Source: Acidobacteriota bacterium
GTDB taxonomy: Bacteria > Acidobacteriota > Polarisedimenticolia > J045
Assembly: GCA_027064265.1 (NCBI GenBank)
Contig: JAMOQA010000579.1
Span: 1-5,456 of the forward strand
Reading direction: 5' to 3'
Length of the DNA: 5,456 bases
The position numbers and the translations under genes are program-made. Shown here one piece after another: positions 1 through 5,283 of the stretch (position 1 is its first letter; each line of letters starts with the position of its first letter). A model generated the notes under the pieces. It ran no database searches and was not told where the DNA came from. It saw nothing but the letters and a program-made list of their open reading frames with translations.

Positions 1-1
1 C

Positions 2-82
2 GTCACGAAGCCGTTCGACACCGAGGCGCTGCTGCGCCGGGTGGGGGAGCTGCTCGGGCGGCCGGCGGGGGACCAGCGATGA
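2..82 (+). CDS. Response regulator receiver domain, C-terminal end (5' truncated by window)
   Basis: The window opens inside a gene whose last 26 codons read VTKPFDTEALLRRVGELLGR followed by a short PAGDQR tail and TGA. The T-K-P-F motif is the beta5 signature of CheY-like receiver domains, with the conserved lysine that contacts the phospho-aspartate. The following amphipathic stretch is the usual helix alpha5. No output domain follows, so this is either a single-domain regulator or a larger protein ending in a receiver; the missing 5' part decides. Its TGA overlaps the ATG of the EAL gene as ATGA (79-82), which indicates one operon. The histidine kinase two genes downstream is the obvious candidate partner, by inference from position only. 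The phospho-acceptor aspartate lies outside the window. Confidence 0.85.
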   Translation, partial: VTKPFDTEALLRRVGELLGRPAGDQR

Positions 83-1401
83 CCGGGCCCCGGGGCGACG
101 AGTTCCACCGGCTCCGGACGGCGTACCTGCGCCTCAAGGCCGCGTTGCGGGACCGGGCGACCGGGCTGTTCGCCTACCCGCTCTTCTTCGACCAGGTCCG
201 CGCCCTCACCCACGAGACCGGCCTCGCCGGGGTGCTCTGGGTGGTTCCCGGGGAGCGGCGCCTGCTCGAGAGCGTCTACGGGTGGGAGACCACCGACGCC
301 CTCGCCCGGGAGATCGCCGACCGGCTCCAGGAGATGGTCGGGGAGGTCCTCCCGGAGGGGTCCCTGGTGACGACGGCCGGGGTCTTCACCGACGCCTTCG
401 TCGTCTTCGTCCCCGGGGGGCGGGAGACCGACCCCCTGGACGCCGCCCGCCTCGCCGAGCTGGGCCACGCGGTCGCCCGGGACCTCGAGGTCCTGCTGGC
501 TGCCGGGGAGGCCGGGCGCCTCGCCGTCCCCGCCCGGGTGCGGGTCGGCGCGGCGATGCTGGTGGACCAGCCGTTCCAGCGGTTCGAGCGCCAGGTCCAC
601 CGCGCGGTGGAGGAGGCCCGGGACCTGGCCGAGCGGCCGGCGGAGACCGAGCGGCTCGCCTGGCTCGCCGAGGTCCACCGGCTGCTCCGGGAGGGGGACC
701 TGCACCCGGTCTTCCAGCCGGTGGTCGACCTGGCGAGCGGCGAGGCCCGGGGCCTCGAGGCGTACGCGAGGGGTCCCGACGGCTCGGTCCTGCGGCTCCC
801 GCGGGTGCTGTTCGCCCTCGGGCGGGAGGCGGGTCTCGCCGGCGACCTGGACCGGCTGGCCCGGAGGCGCACCCTGGAGGCGCTGGCGGGACGGGAACCC
901 CCGGAGCTCCTGTTCCTCAACACGTCGGCGGAGAACCTGGCCGACCCGGACTGGGAGTCCCGGGAGACCCGGGAGACCCTGGAGCGGGCCGGGCTCGAGC
1001 CCTCGCGGGTCGTCCTGGAGGTGGCGGAAGGGGAACTCTCGGGCGACCCGGAGACGTGGCGGGAGACCGTCGCCCGGCTGCGGGCCGTCGGCTACCGGTT
1101 CTCTCTCGACGACGTCGGCTCGTCCCCCCGCTCGATCGCGCTGGTCGAGCGGCTGCGCCCCGACTTCCTCAAGTTCGACCTGGGACTGGCCCGGGGACTC
1201 GCCGGGAACCAGCTCCAGCGGGAGCTGCTCCGCTCCCTCGTGCGCCTCGCCGAGCGGGCGGAGGCGCGCCTCGTCGCCGAGCGGGTCGAGAGCGAGGAGG
1301 AGCGGGACGCCCTCCTCGACTGCGGCGCCCGGTGGGGACAGGGGTACCTGTTCGCGCCGGAGGGGCCGCCCGGGCCGCGGCGCCCCGGGGAGGGAGCGTG
1401 A
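79..1401 (+). CDS. Degenerate GGDEF-EAL domain protein (c-di-GMP phosphodiesterase or sensor)
   Basis: This 440-aa cytoplasmic protein has no membrane segment. Residues 22-185 resemble a GGDEF domain: RDRATGL (24-30) stands where D-x-LTGL is expected. The signature loop is F-T-D-A-F (103-107) instead of GGDEF, so cyclase activity should be lost. Residues 195-430 are an EAL domain: FQPVVDL (212-218), the EAL motif as E227-A-Y with R231, N281, E314, D344-D345, K365, E401, and Q421 in QGYLF. All metal-binding and catalytic positions known from RocR/TBD1-type EAL domains appear present. The third residue of the motif is Tyr rather than Leu, and loop 6 reads DDVGSSPRS instead of DDFGTGYSS. That loop matters for dimerisation and activation, so activity is possible but not assured. 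The ATG start overlaps the regulator's stop (ATGA), and the TGA overlaps the kinase GTG (GTGA). The protein could hydrolyse c-di-GMP to pGpG or act as a binding effector. Confidence 0.88.
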   Translation: MTGPRGDEFHRLRTAYLRLKAALRDRATGLFAYPLFFDQVRALTHETGLAGVLWVVPGERRLLESVYGWETTDALAREIADRLQEMVGEVLPEGSLVTTAGVFTDAFVVFVPGGRETDPLDAARLAELGHAVARDLEVLLAAGEAGRLAVPARVRVGAAMLVDQPFQRFERQVHRAVEEARDLAERPAETERLAWLAEVHRLLREGDLHPVFQPVVDLASGEARGLEAYARGPDGSVLRLPRVLFALGREAGLAGDLDRLARRRTLEALAGREPPELLFLNTSAENLADPDWESRETRETLERAGLEPSRVVLEVAEGELSGDPETWRETVARLRAVGYRFSLDDVGSSPRSIALVERLRPDFLKFDLGLARGLAGNQLQRELLRSLVRLAERAEARLVAERVESEEERDALLDCGARWGQGYLFAPEGPPGPRRPGEGA

Positions 1402-3620
1402 TCGGCGCGCAGGAACTGCTGGTCCTCGCGGCGCCCGCGGTCCTCGCCGTGGCGCTCGTCGCGGTCGCCGGCTGGGTGGGCTGGCGCCTCGGGCGGGGGG
1501 CCGTTCCCGGCGGCTGGCGGGAGGTCGAGCGGGGCCTGCGCCAGCTCGTCACCGGGCGGGGAATCCCGGAGATCGACGTGCCCGACGACGATCCCGCCGC
1601 GCCGGCCGCCCGCCTGCTCCTCGACCTCGCCCGGGAAGTGCGCGACCGGGTCCACCGGGCGGAGCGGAAGGGGGCGCTCCTCGGGGAGGCGGTCGAGGCC
1701 TGCCCGCGGCTCGGGGTCGCCGTGGTCGACCAGGACCTGGTCCTGCTCTCCGTGGGCGAGAACCTGGCGCACCTGCTCGGGGAGCGGCCGATCGACCTCG
1801 AGGGACGGAAGCTGGAGACCCTGGTCGACCCGGAGGGGTACCGGGAGCTCGCCGTCCGGCTGGTCGACCGGGAGACCCGCGAGAAGGGCTTCGAGGTCCG
1901 GGTGAGACTGCGGCGCCCCGGGGACGGCGAGCTGCCGGTGCGCCTGCGGGGGGCCGAGATTCCCGGGCGCCCGGAACGGGTGGCGCTCCTGGTCGAACCC
2001 CTGGAGGGGGAAGACGGGAAGGACCTCGCCCGGGAGCGGGCCCACGCCCTCGTCGAGGGGTTGCCGGCGGGCGTCCTGGTGGTGGCGGGGGGCACGGTCC
2101 GGGAAGCGAACCCGGCGGCGCGGAAGCTCCTGGGGGCCGAGCCCGCCGGCCGTCCGCTCCGGGACCTGCTGGCGACGGAGGAGCTGCTCCTCGCCCTCGA
2201 CCGGGTCGCCCGGGCGGAACGGGGGGAGCGCGCGGCCCCGTTCCGGGCCCGGTTCCTCGGCCCGGACGGTCGGCCCGGGCGGCCGGTGGAGGTGACCCCG
2301 GTGCCGCTCCCGGGCGATCCTCCCGCGGTCGCCCTGGTCCTCGCGGACCTCGCCCGGGAGGAGCGGGCGCTCCGCCGGGCGGGGGCCCGGGAGGCGCGGC
2401 TCCTCGCGGTCCTCGACGCGGCGGACGACGGCCTGGTCCTGCTGGCCCCGGCGGGAGCGGGGTTCCGGGTGGCGGCGGCCGGCCGCCGGGCGGCGGAGCT
2501 GCTCGGCGTTCCCCGGGAGGAGCTGACCGGCCTCGACCTCGCGGCCTTCGCCGCCCGGGCCGCGGCCCGGTTCACCGACCCGGAGGCGCTCCTCGCGCTG
2601 CTGCGGGAGGGGGAGGCGGGGGGACCGGTCGTCCTCGAGACCCGGGAGGAGCCGGTGCGCCACGTGGAGGTCGCGGTCCTGCCGGTGCGGGAGGGTGAGG
2701 GAGAGGTCGGCCGGCTGGTCGTCCTGCGGGACGTCACCCGCTTCCGGGAGACGGCCCGGCGCCTCGAGGAGGACGCGGGAGAGGCCGTCCGCTCCCGGGA
2801 GCGGCTCCAGGAAGCCTACGAGGAGCTGGCCCGGGTCCACCGGGAACTGGAGCGCCGGGTCGAGGAGCTGGCCCGGGCGAAGCGCAGCCTCGAGGAGCGG
2901 GAGCGGGAGCGGACCGAGCTGTTCGGCGAGATCAGCCACGAGCTCCAGACGCCCCTGGTCTCGATCCGTGGCTACACCCAGATGATCCTCGAGGGCAGGC
3001 TCGGGAAGATCAACGAGGAGCAGCGCCGGGGGCTCGAGGTCACGCTCCGGAACGTCGACCGGATGGTCGAGATGATCGAGAACCTGCTCGCCCTCGCCCG
3101 GGCCGACCGGGGCGGCGAGCCCGAACTCGAGGAGGTCGAGGTCGAGCCGGTGGTCCGGGGGATCGTCGAGCGGCACCAGGGGGCGGCCCGGGCGAAGAGG
3201 GTCGAGCTGGCGGTCCGCCTCGAGGCGCCGGGGGCCCGGGTGCTCGCCGAGCGGGACGGGTTCGAGCGGGTGCTCGACAACCTGGTCGGCAACGCGATCA
3301 AGTTCAACCGGGAGGGCGGCCGGGTCGAGGTCGCGGTGCGCCAGGGCCCGGCGCCCGGGTTCCTCGAGGTCTCCGTGGCCGACACCGGGCCGGGCATCCC
3401 CGAGGACGAGCGGGAACGGATCTTCGAGCGGTTCTGGCGGGGGCGGACCTCCGCCGGCGTTCCCGGCTCGGGGATCGGTCTCGCCACGGTCAAGAGCCTG
3501 GTCGAGCGCCACGGCGGCTGGATCGCCGTCGACAGCCGCCCGGGCGAGGGAGCCCGCTTCACCTTCACCTGGCCCGCCGCGCCCGCCGCCGGGGAACGGC
3601 AGGCATCCGTTTCGTCCTGA
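1398..3620 (+). CDS. Membrane-anchored sensor histidine kinase with three PAS-like domains
   Basis: The protein has 740 aa from GTG at 1398, chosen because GTGA overlaps the upstream stop and GGGGAGG (1387-1393) lies 4 nt before it. One hydrophobic helix (about 6-30) anchors it, with no periplasmic domain. Residues 38-90 form a charged, possibly HAMP-like linker. Three PAS-like domains follow at about 95-200, 212-318 and 331-450; the third ends in VLRDVTRFRE, a typical PAS exit. A coiled coil rich in Glu/Arg (about 450-508) leads into HisKA. The H-box SHELQTPL places the phospho-accepting His at 514, and the HExxT arrangement (H514, E515, T518) is the one linked to phosphatase activity. The ATPase boxes are intact: N-box DNLVGNAIKFN (627-637), G1 DTGPGIP (662-668), F-box FERFW (676-680), and G2 GSGIGLATVKS (690-700). 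No receiver is fused, so it should signal in trans, plausibly to the regulator at the window start. PAS domains with no extracellular sensor suggest a cytosolic cue such as redox, energy state or a ligand; no cofactor-binding residue is evident. Confidence 0.93.
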   Translation: MIGAQELLVLAAPAVLAVALVAVAGWVGWRLGRGAVPGGWREVERGLRQLVTGRGIPEIDVPDDDPAAPAARLLLDLAREVRDRVHRAERKGALLGEAVEACPRLGVAVVDQDLVLLSVGENLAHLLGERPIDLEGRKLETLVDPEGYRELAVRLVDRETREKGFEVRVRLRRPGDGELPVRLRGAEIPGRPERVALLVEPLEGEDGKDLARERAHALVEGLPAGVLVVAGGTVREANPAARKLLGAEPAGRPLRDLLATEELLLALDRVARAERGERAAPFRARFLGPDGRPGRPVEVTPVPLPGDPPAVALVLADLAREERALRRAGAREARLLAVLDAADDGLVLLAPAGAGFRVAAAGRRAAELLGVPREELTGLDLAAFAARAAARFTDPEALLALLREGEAGGPVVLETREEPVRHVEVAVLPVREGEGEVGRLVVLRDVTRFRETARRLEEDAGEAVRSRERLQEAYEELARVHRELERRVEELARAKRSLEERERERTELFGEISHELQTPLVSIRGYTQMILEGRLGKINEEQRRGLEVTLRNVDRMVEMIENLLALARADRGGEPELEEVEVEPVVRGIVERHQGAARAKRVELAVRLEAPGARVLAERDGFERVLDNLVGNAIKFNREGGRVEVAVRQGPAPGFLEVSVADTGPGIPEDERERIFERFWRGRTSAGVPGSGIGLATVKSLVERHGGWIAVDSRPGEGARFTFTWPAAPAAGERQASVSS

Positions 3621-3640
3621 CCTGTCCGGACACCTGTCCG
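3620..3640. promoter_or_regulatory. Candidate activator-binding cluster: CTGTC/GTGTC half-sites, 12-nt direct repeat
   Basis: ACCTGTCCG occurs twice, at 3620-3628 and 3632-3640, in exact 12-nt register. Between them TGTCCGGACA (3623-3632) is a perfect 10-bp palindrome. The block thus carries CTGTC twice on + (3622-3626, 3634-3638) and GTGTC once on the opposite strand (3629-3633). The published PilR recognition element in Pseudomonas aeruginosa, as I recall it, is a (C/G)TGTC core. The block lies about 115-135 nt upstream of the predicted sigma-54 start, a usual distance for an enhancer-binding protein. The motif is short, so its assignment as an activator site is inference. Confidence 0.4.
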
Positions 3641-3645
3641 CCGCC

Positions 3646-3668
3646 GGACGGTCTCGCCGTGACCGTCC
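3646..3668 (+). other. 8-bp perfect inverted repeat downstream of the kinase gene
   Basis: GGACGGTC (3646-3653) and GACCGTCC (3661-3668) are exact reverse complements around a 7-nt loop, starting 26 nt after the kinase stop codon. In RNA this forms a stable hairpin that could end or stabilise the signalling transcript. No T-run follows (the next bases are CCCCGG), so it is not a canonical intrinsic terminator. It also lies 60-80 nt upstream of the -24 element and could be a dimeric operator. The alternative stem GTCCG/CGGAC (3636-3640 with 3645-3649) overlaps it and would be mutually exclusive. Confidence 0.4.
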
Positions 3669-3727
3669 CCCGGTTCCTGCCGCTCCATCCGCCCGTTCCG
3701 CGCGCGCTTCCGGCGAGCGCCGTCCGC

Positions 3728-3743
3728 GGGCACGGCCCTTGCT
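3728..3743 (+). promoter_or_regulatory. Sigma-54 (RpoN) -24/-12 promoter for the comEA operon
   Basis: The bases GGGCACGGCCCTTGCT match the consensus TGGCACG-N4-TTGC(A/T) at every defined position except the first. The invariant GG (3729-3730, -24) and GC (3741-3742, -12) are separated by exactly 10 nt, as sigma-54 requires. Counting from -12 at 3742 puts the start of transcription near 3754, leaving a leader of about 38 nt before the ATG at 3792. Sigma-54 promoters need an ATP-dependent enhancer-binding activator, and pilin genes are classic members of this regulon (PilS/PilR). The match was found by eye, not by matrix scoring. Confidence 0.72.
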
Positions 3744-3753
3744 CTTCTCCCGA

Positions 3754-3775
3754 CCGCGGGCCATCGCGCCCGCGG
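3754..3775 (+). other. 5'-leader hairpin starting at the predicted +1 of the comEA transcript
   Basis: CCGCGGGC (3754-3761) pairs perfectly with GCCCGCGG (3768-3775) around the 6-nt loop CATCGC. The 5' strand begins at the start site predicted from the sigma-54 element, and the 3' strand ends directly against the Shine-Dalgarno AAAGGAGG. The transcript would therefore begin with an 8-bp all-GC stem and then expose a single-stranded ribosome site. A likely role is protecting the 5' end from decay or keeping the ribosome site open; no ligand-binding motif is visible. Confidence 0.5.
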
Positions 3776-3783
3776 AAAGGAGG
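3776..3783 (+). promoter_or_regulatory. Strong Shine-Dalgarno fixing the comEA start
   Basis: AAAGGAGG stands 8 nt before the ATG at 3792. It is the strongest ribosome site in the window and one of the few A-rich spots. It settles the start over in-frame alternatives and suggests high translation of this gene, in contrast to the coupled genes that rely on stop-start overlap. Confidence 0.85.
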
Positions 3784-3791
3784 AAAGAGCG

Positions 3792-4193
3792 ATGCGCGCA
3801 ACGAGCACGAGGCACGTCCCGCGCCCCGGTGGGAGGCGACGAGGCGGAAGGGGGCCCGCGGTGCTGGCGCTCCTGGCCGCCCTGCTGGTCGCGGCGGTCC
3901 TGCCGGCGGGGGCCGCGGGAAAATCGCCGGCCGGCACGGCGGGCGGGGGCGCCGGGGTCCACCGGGTGAACGTCAACACCGCGGGGGTCGAGGAGCTGCA
4001 GGCGCTCCCGCGGATCGGGCCGGCCCTCGCCCGGCGGATCGTCGAGTTCCGGCGGAAGGCGGGTCCCTTCCGGCGGGTGGAGGACCTCCTCGCGGTCCGC
4101 GGGATCGGCCCGAAGCTCCTCGAGCGGCTCCGCGGGCGGGTCACCGTCGGGCCGGCGGGAGCGGCGGCCCCCGCGCCGGGGAAGGGGCGGTGA
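3792..4193 (+). CDS. comEA: Secreted ComEA-family helix-hairpin-helix DNA-binding protein
   Basis: The protein has 133 aa. A basic n-region (RRRGGR, 15-20) and a hydrophobic stretch (about 23-38, rich in Leu/Ala/Val) form a Sec signal peptide with AxA-type cleavage near residue 41. The mature part starts with the family signature VNVNTAGVEELQALP (59-73), followed by two helix-hairpin-helix motifs: LPRIGPALA (72-80) and VRGIGPKLL (102-110). The intervening KAGPFRRVEDLLAV matches ComEA closely. A Pro/Ala/Gly-rich tail ends the protein. This is the short Gram-negative form, without the SLBB domain of Bacillus ComEA. Known role: binding double-stranded DNA in the periplasm and ratcheting it inward during natural transformation. 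The ATG has a strong Shine-Dalgarno. It is first in an operon behind a sigma-54 promoter, and its TGA overlaps the GTG of the pseudopilin gene (GTGA, 4190-4193). A general secreted DNA-binding role without competence cannot be excluded. Confidence 0.9.
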   Translation: MRATSTRHVPRPGGRRRGGRGPAVLALLAALLVAAVLPAGAAGKSPAGTAGGGAGVHRVNVNTAGVEELQALPRIGPALARRIVEFRRKAGPFRRVEDLLAVRGIGPKLLERLRGRVTVGPAGAAAPAPGKGR

Positions 4194-4792
4194 GCCGTCC
4201 CGCGCGGGGCGCCACCCTGCCGGAACTGCTGGTCGTCCTCGCCCTCGTCGGGGTCGGCGCGGTGGCGGGGGGCGCCTCCCTCGCCCCGGCGGCGCGGGCC
4301 CGGGCGGTCTCGGGCGCGGCCAGGGCCCTCGCCGGGCGGGTGCGGCTGCTGTCCCTGGCGGCCCGGGCCGACGGGCGGGACCGGGCCCTCGTCTTCCCCG
4401 CCGTGGCCGACGGGGACGAGCCGCTGCGGGTCGCCCGGGACGGCGACGGCGACGGGGTCTCCCGGCGGGACGTGGAGGACGGCACCGACCCGGTGGAGGA
4501 CGGCCCGAGCACCCTGGCCCGGGAGTTCCCCGGCGTGCGGGTCGGGCGGCCCCCGTGGGAAGGCGTGCCGGACCTGCCCCCGTCCCGGCGGGTCCTCGGG
4601 CCGGGAGACCCGGCGGTTCGCTTCGGGCGGGCCCGGATGGTGGTCCTCGACCCCGAGGGGCACGCCACGCCGGGCTCGGTGTTCCTGACCGACGGGAAGG
4701 ATGCCCTGTGCGCCGTCGTCGTCACCGGGGCGACGGCCCGGGTGCGCGCGTGGTGCTTCGACCGGGGGAGGTGGGCATGGGTGCTGGAGTGA
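4190..4792 (+). CDS. GspH/FimT-type pseudopilin with prepilin peptidase signal
   Basis: The protein has 200 aa from GTG 4190, chosen for the GTGA overlap with comEA and because the leader then fits: MSRPARG followed by ATLPELLVVLALVGVG. A prepilin peptidase should cut after G7, with the conserved Glu at mature +5 (E12) and a hydrophobic N-terminal helix (8-30). Position +1 is Ala (A8) where Phe or Met is usual, and +4 is Pro. The helix continues as an Ala/Arg-rich stretch (AARARAVSGAARALAGRVRLL), as in GspH/FimT minor pilins, before a beta-rich globular part. Residues 84-100 (DGDGDGVSRRDVEDGTD) resemble an acidic calcium-loop pattern. C174 and C189 could form a disulphide near the C-terminus. 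The likely site is the periplasmic tip of a type IV pilus or type II secretion pseudopilus. Following comEA, a part in a DNA-uptake pilus is the favoured reading. Confidence 0.85.
   Translation: MSRPARGATLPELLVVLALVGVGAVAGGASLAPAARARAVSGAARALAGRVRLLSLAARADGRDRALVFPAVADGDEPLRVARDGDGDGVSRRDVEDGTDPVEDGPSTLAREFPGVRVGRPPWEGVPDLPPSRRVLGPGDPAVRFGRARMVVLDPEGHATPGSVFLTDGKDALCAVVVTGATARVRAWCFDRGRWAWVLE
4764..4771 (+). promoter_or_regulatory. Shine-Dalgarno favouring ATG 4777 for the helical protein
   Basis: GGGGGAGG ends 5 nt before ATG 4777, inside the end of the pseudopilin gene. The other in-frame candidate, GTG 4789, forms the GTGA overlap typical of this locus but sits 17 nt from this site, with only a weak GGAG next to it. 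The ATG is preferred; the two starts differ by four residues. Confidence 0.6.
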
Positions 4793-5154
4793 ACGCGCGT
4801 GCCGCCCCGGGGCGGGATCCGCGCCGCCTCGCCCTGCGCCTCGCGCGCCGCATCGGTCTCGAGGTGGAGGCCCTCGAGCGTCCCCACCTGCGCGCCGCGG
4901 GGGAGCGGCTGGTCGGCCGGGTGCTCGCCGCCGGCGAGGCCCTGGCGATCGCGGACGAGGGAGGCGGAGAAGGACCCGGGGCGGTCCGGGCCAGGGAAGG
5001 GCTCGCCGGGTGCCGGTTCCTCCTCGAGGTGCTCGCTTCCGAGGGGGCGGTGGCCCCCTCCGCGCTGCGGGAGATCGCCGGTGGCATCCGGGTCCTCGAG
5101 CGGGCGTTGCCGGGGCCCGGGGCGGGGGCGCGCCGGGGGCGGGGGGCATGGTGA
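4777..5154 (+). CDS. Small all-helical protein, possibly S23/IVP-type four-helix bundle
   Basis: The product has 125 aa from ATG 4777, or 121 from GTG 4789. No signal peptide or membrane segment is seen, so it is probably cytoplasmic. Four amphipathic helices can be drawn: about 15-34, 37-60, 68-88 and 93-112, then a Gly/Arg-rich tail. The layout and a few motifs recall the S23/intervening-sequence-protein four-helix-bundle family: LRAAGERLVGRVLAAGEALAIADEG (38-62) stands where that family has its second helix ending in an N-I-A-E-G-like turn. FLLEVLASEGAVA (81-93) fits the E-x2-L...G-x-I segment of its third helix. The similarity is weak and the assignment is inference; 'hypothetical helical protein' is the safe name. 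Codon use matches the neighbours. It ends the comEA operon and overlaps the pseudopilin gene by 16 nt, so expression is linked to theirs. Family members include the accessory protein Avd of retroelements, but no reverse transcriptase is present here. Confidence 0.7.
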   Translation: MGAGVNARAAPGRDPRRLALRLARRIGLEVEALERPHLRAAGERLVGRVLAAGEALAIADEGGGEGPGAVRAREGLAGCRFLLEVLASEGAVAPSALREIAGGIRVLERALPGPGAGARRGRGAW

Positions 5155-5179
5155 ACCGCCCGGGCGAAGGTGCTAGGAT
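5151..5179 (+). promoter_or_regulatory. Candidate sigma-70-type extended -10 promoter for gcvT
   Basis: TGCTAGGAT (5171-5179) is an extended -10 element: TG, one base, then TAGGAT, four of six matches to TATAAT. It is one of the few AT-containing spots in the area. Exactly 17 nt upstream, GTGAAC (5151-5156) is a weak -35, three of six matches to TTGACA, and overlaps the previous stop codon. Transcription would start near 5186, giving a leader of about 100 nt before the gcvT ATG. This marks the boundary between the comEA operon and a separate metabolic unit. Confidence 0.5.
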
Positions 5180-5194
5180 CGCGCCCCGGCGCCG

Positions 5195-5216
5195 CCGCGG
5201 GCACCGCGCCCCGCGG
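5195..5216 (+). other. 7-bp leader hairpin upstream of gcvT
   Basis: CCGCGGG (5195-5201) pairs with CCCGCGG (5210-5216) around an 8-nt loop, just downstream of the predicted start of transcription. The same CCGCGGGC octamer recurs at 5211-5218 and at 3754-3761. Short GC stems arise easily in sequence this GC-rich, so function is uncertain. Confidence 0.25.
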
Positions 5217-5232
5217 GCTCCGCCGGGCCAGC

Positions 5233-5253
5233 GTCGCCCGGTGCGCGGGCGAC
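5233..5253 (+). other. 8-bp leader hairpin upstream of gcvT
   Basis: GTCGCCCG (5233-5240) and CGGGCGAC (5246-5253) are exact reverse complements around the 5-nt loop GTGCG. The stem ends 23 nt before the gcvT Shine-Dalgarno. No T-run follows, so it is unlikely to be an intrinsic terminator. It could terminate the upstream operon by another route or structure the gcvT leader. Confidence 0.3.
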
Positions 5254-5276
5254 CCCCACCCGCACCCGCCACGCCC

Positions 5277-5283
5277 GGGAGGA
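5277..5283 (+). promoter_or_regulatory. Shine-Dalgarno fixing the gcvT start
   Basis: GGGAGGA lies 5 nt before ATG 5289. The reading frame stays open back to ATG 5148, but this ribosome site, the implausible Arg/Pro-rich composition of the extension, and codons such as GGT GCT AGG that break the local usage favour 5289. Confidence 0.8.

Noticed and set aside
282..1397. Upstream in-frame extension of the histidine kinase back to 282
   Set aside because: It runs inside the EAL gene in another frame, gives Pro/Gly/Arg-rich nonsense, and GTG 1398 has both a Shine-Dalgarno and the GTGA overlap.
1092..3962. 956-codon open frame on the minus strand across the kinase gene, and a similar one at 2972-5416
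   Set aside because: Such frames are common opposite very GC-rich genes. The translations are Arg/Pro/Gly-rich low-complexity with no domain, while the plus strand encodes clear conserved proteins.
3659..4189. Upstream extension of the pseudopilin frame to 3659
   Set aside because: It would cross the promoter region and comEA in the wrong frame; the prepilin leader fits only the start at 4190.
4777..5154. Diversity-generating retroelement accessory protein (Avd)
   Set aside because: Only a loose fold-level resemblance. No reverse transcriptase, template repeat or variable repeat is present in the window.
5157..5182. Glycine riboswitch fragment suggested by GGCGAAGGTGC before gcvT
   Set aside because: The GGAGAG-type 5' strand and CTCTCAGG-type 3' strand of the aptamer are absent. 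The motif also overlaps the likely -10 and so would not be in the transcript.
3754..5218. CCGCGGGC octamer repeated at 3754, 5195 and 5211 as a possible dispersed regulatory repeat
   Set aside because: An all-GC octamer is expected to recur by chance in a sequence this GC-rich, and the copies are in unrelated contexts.
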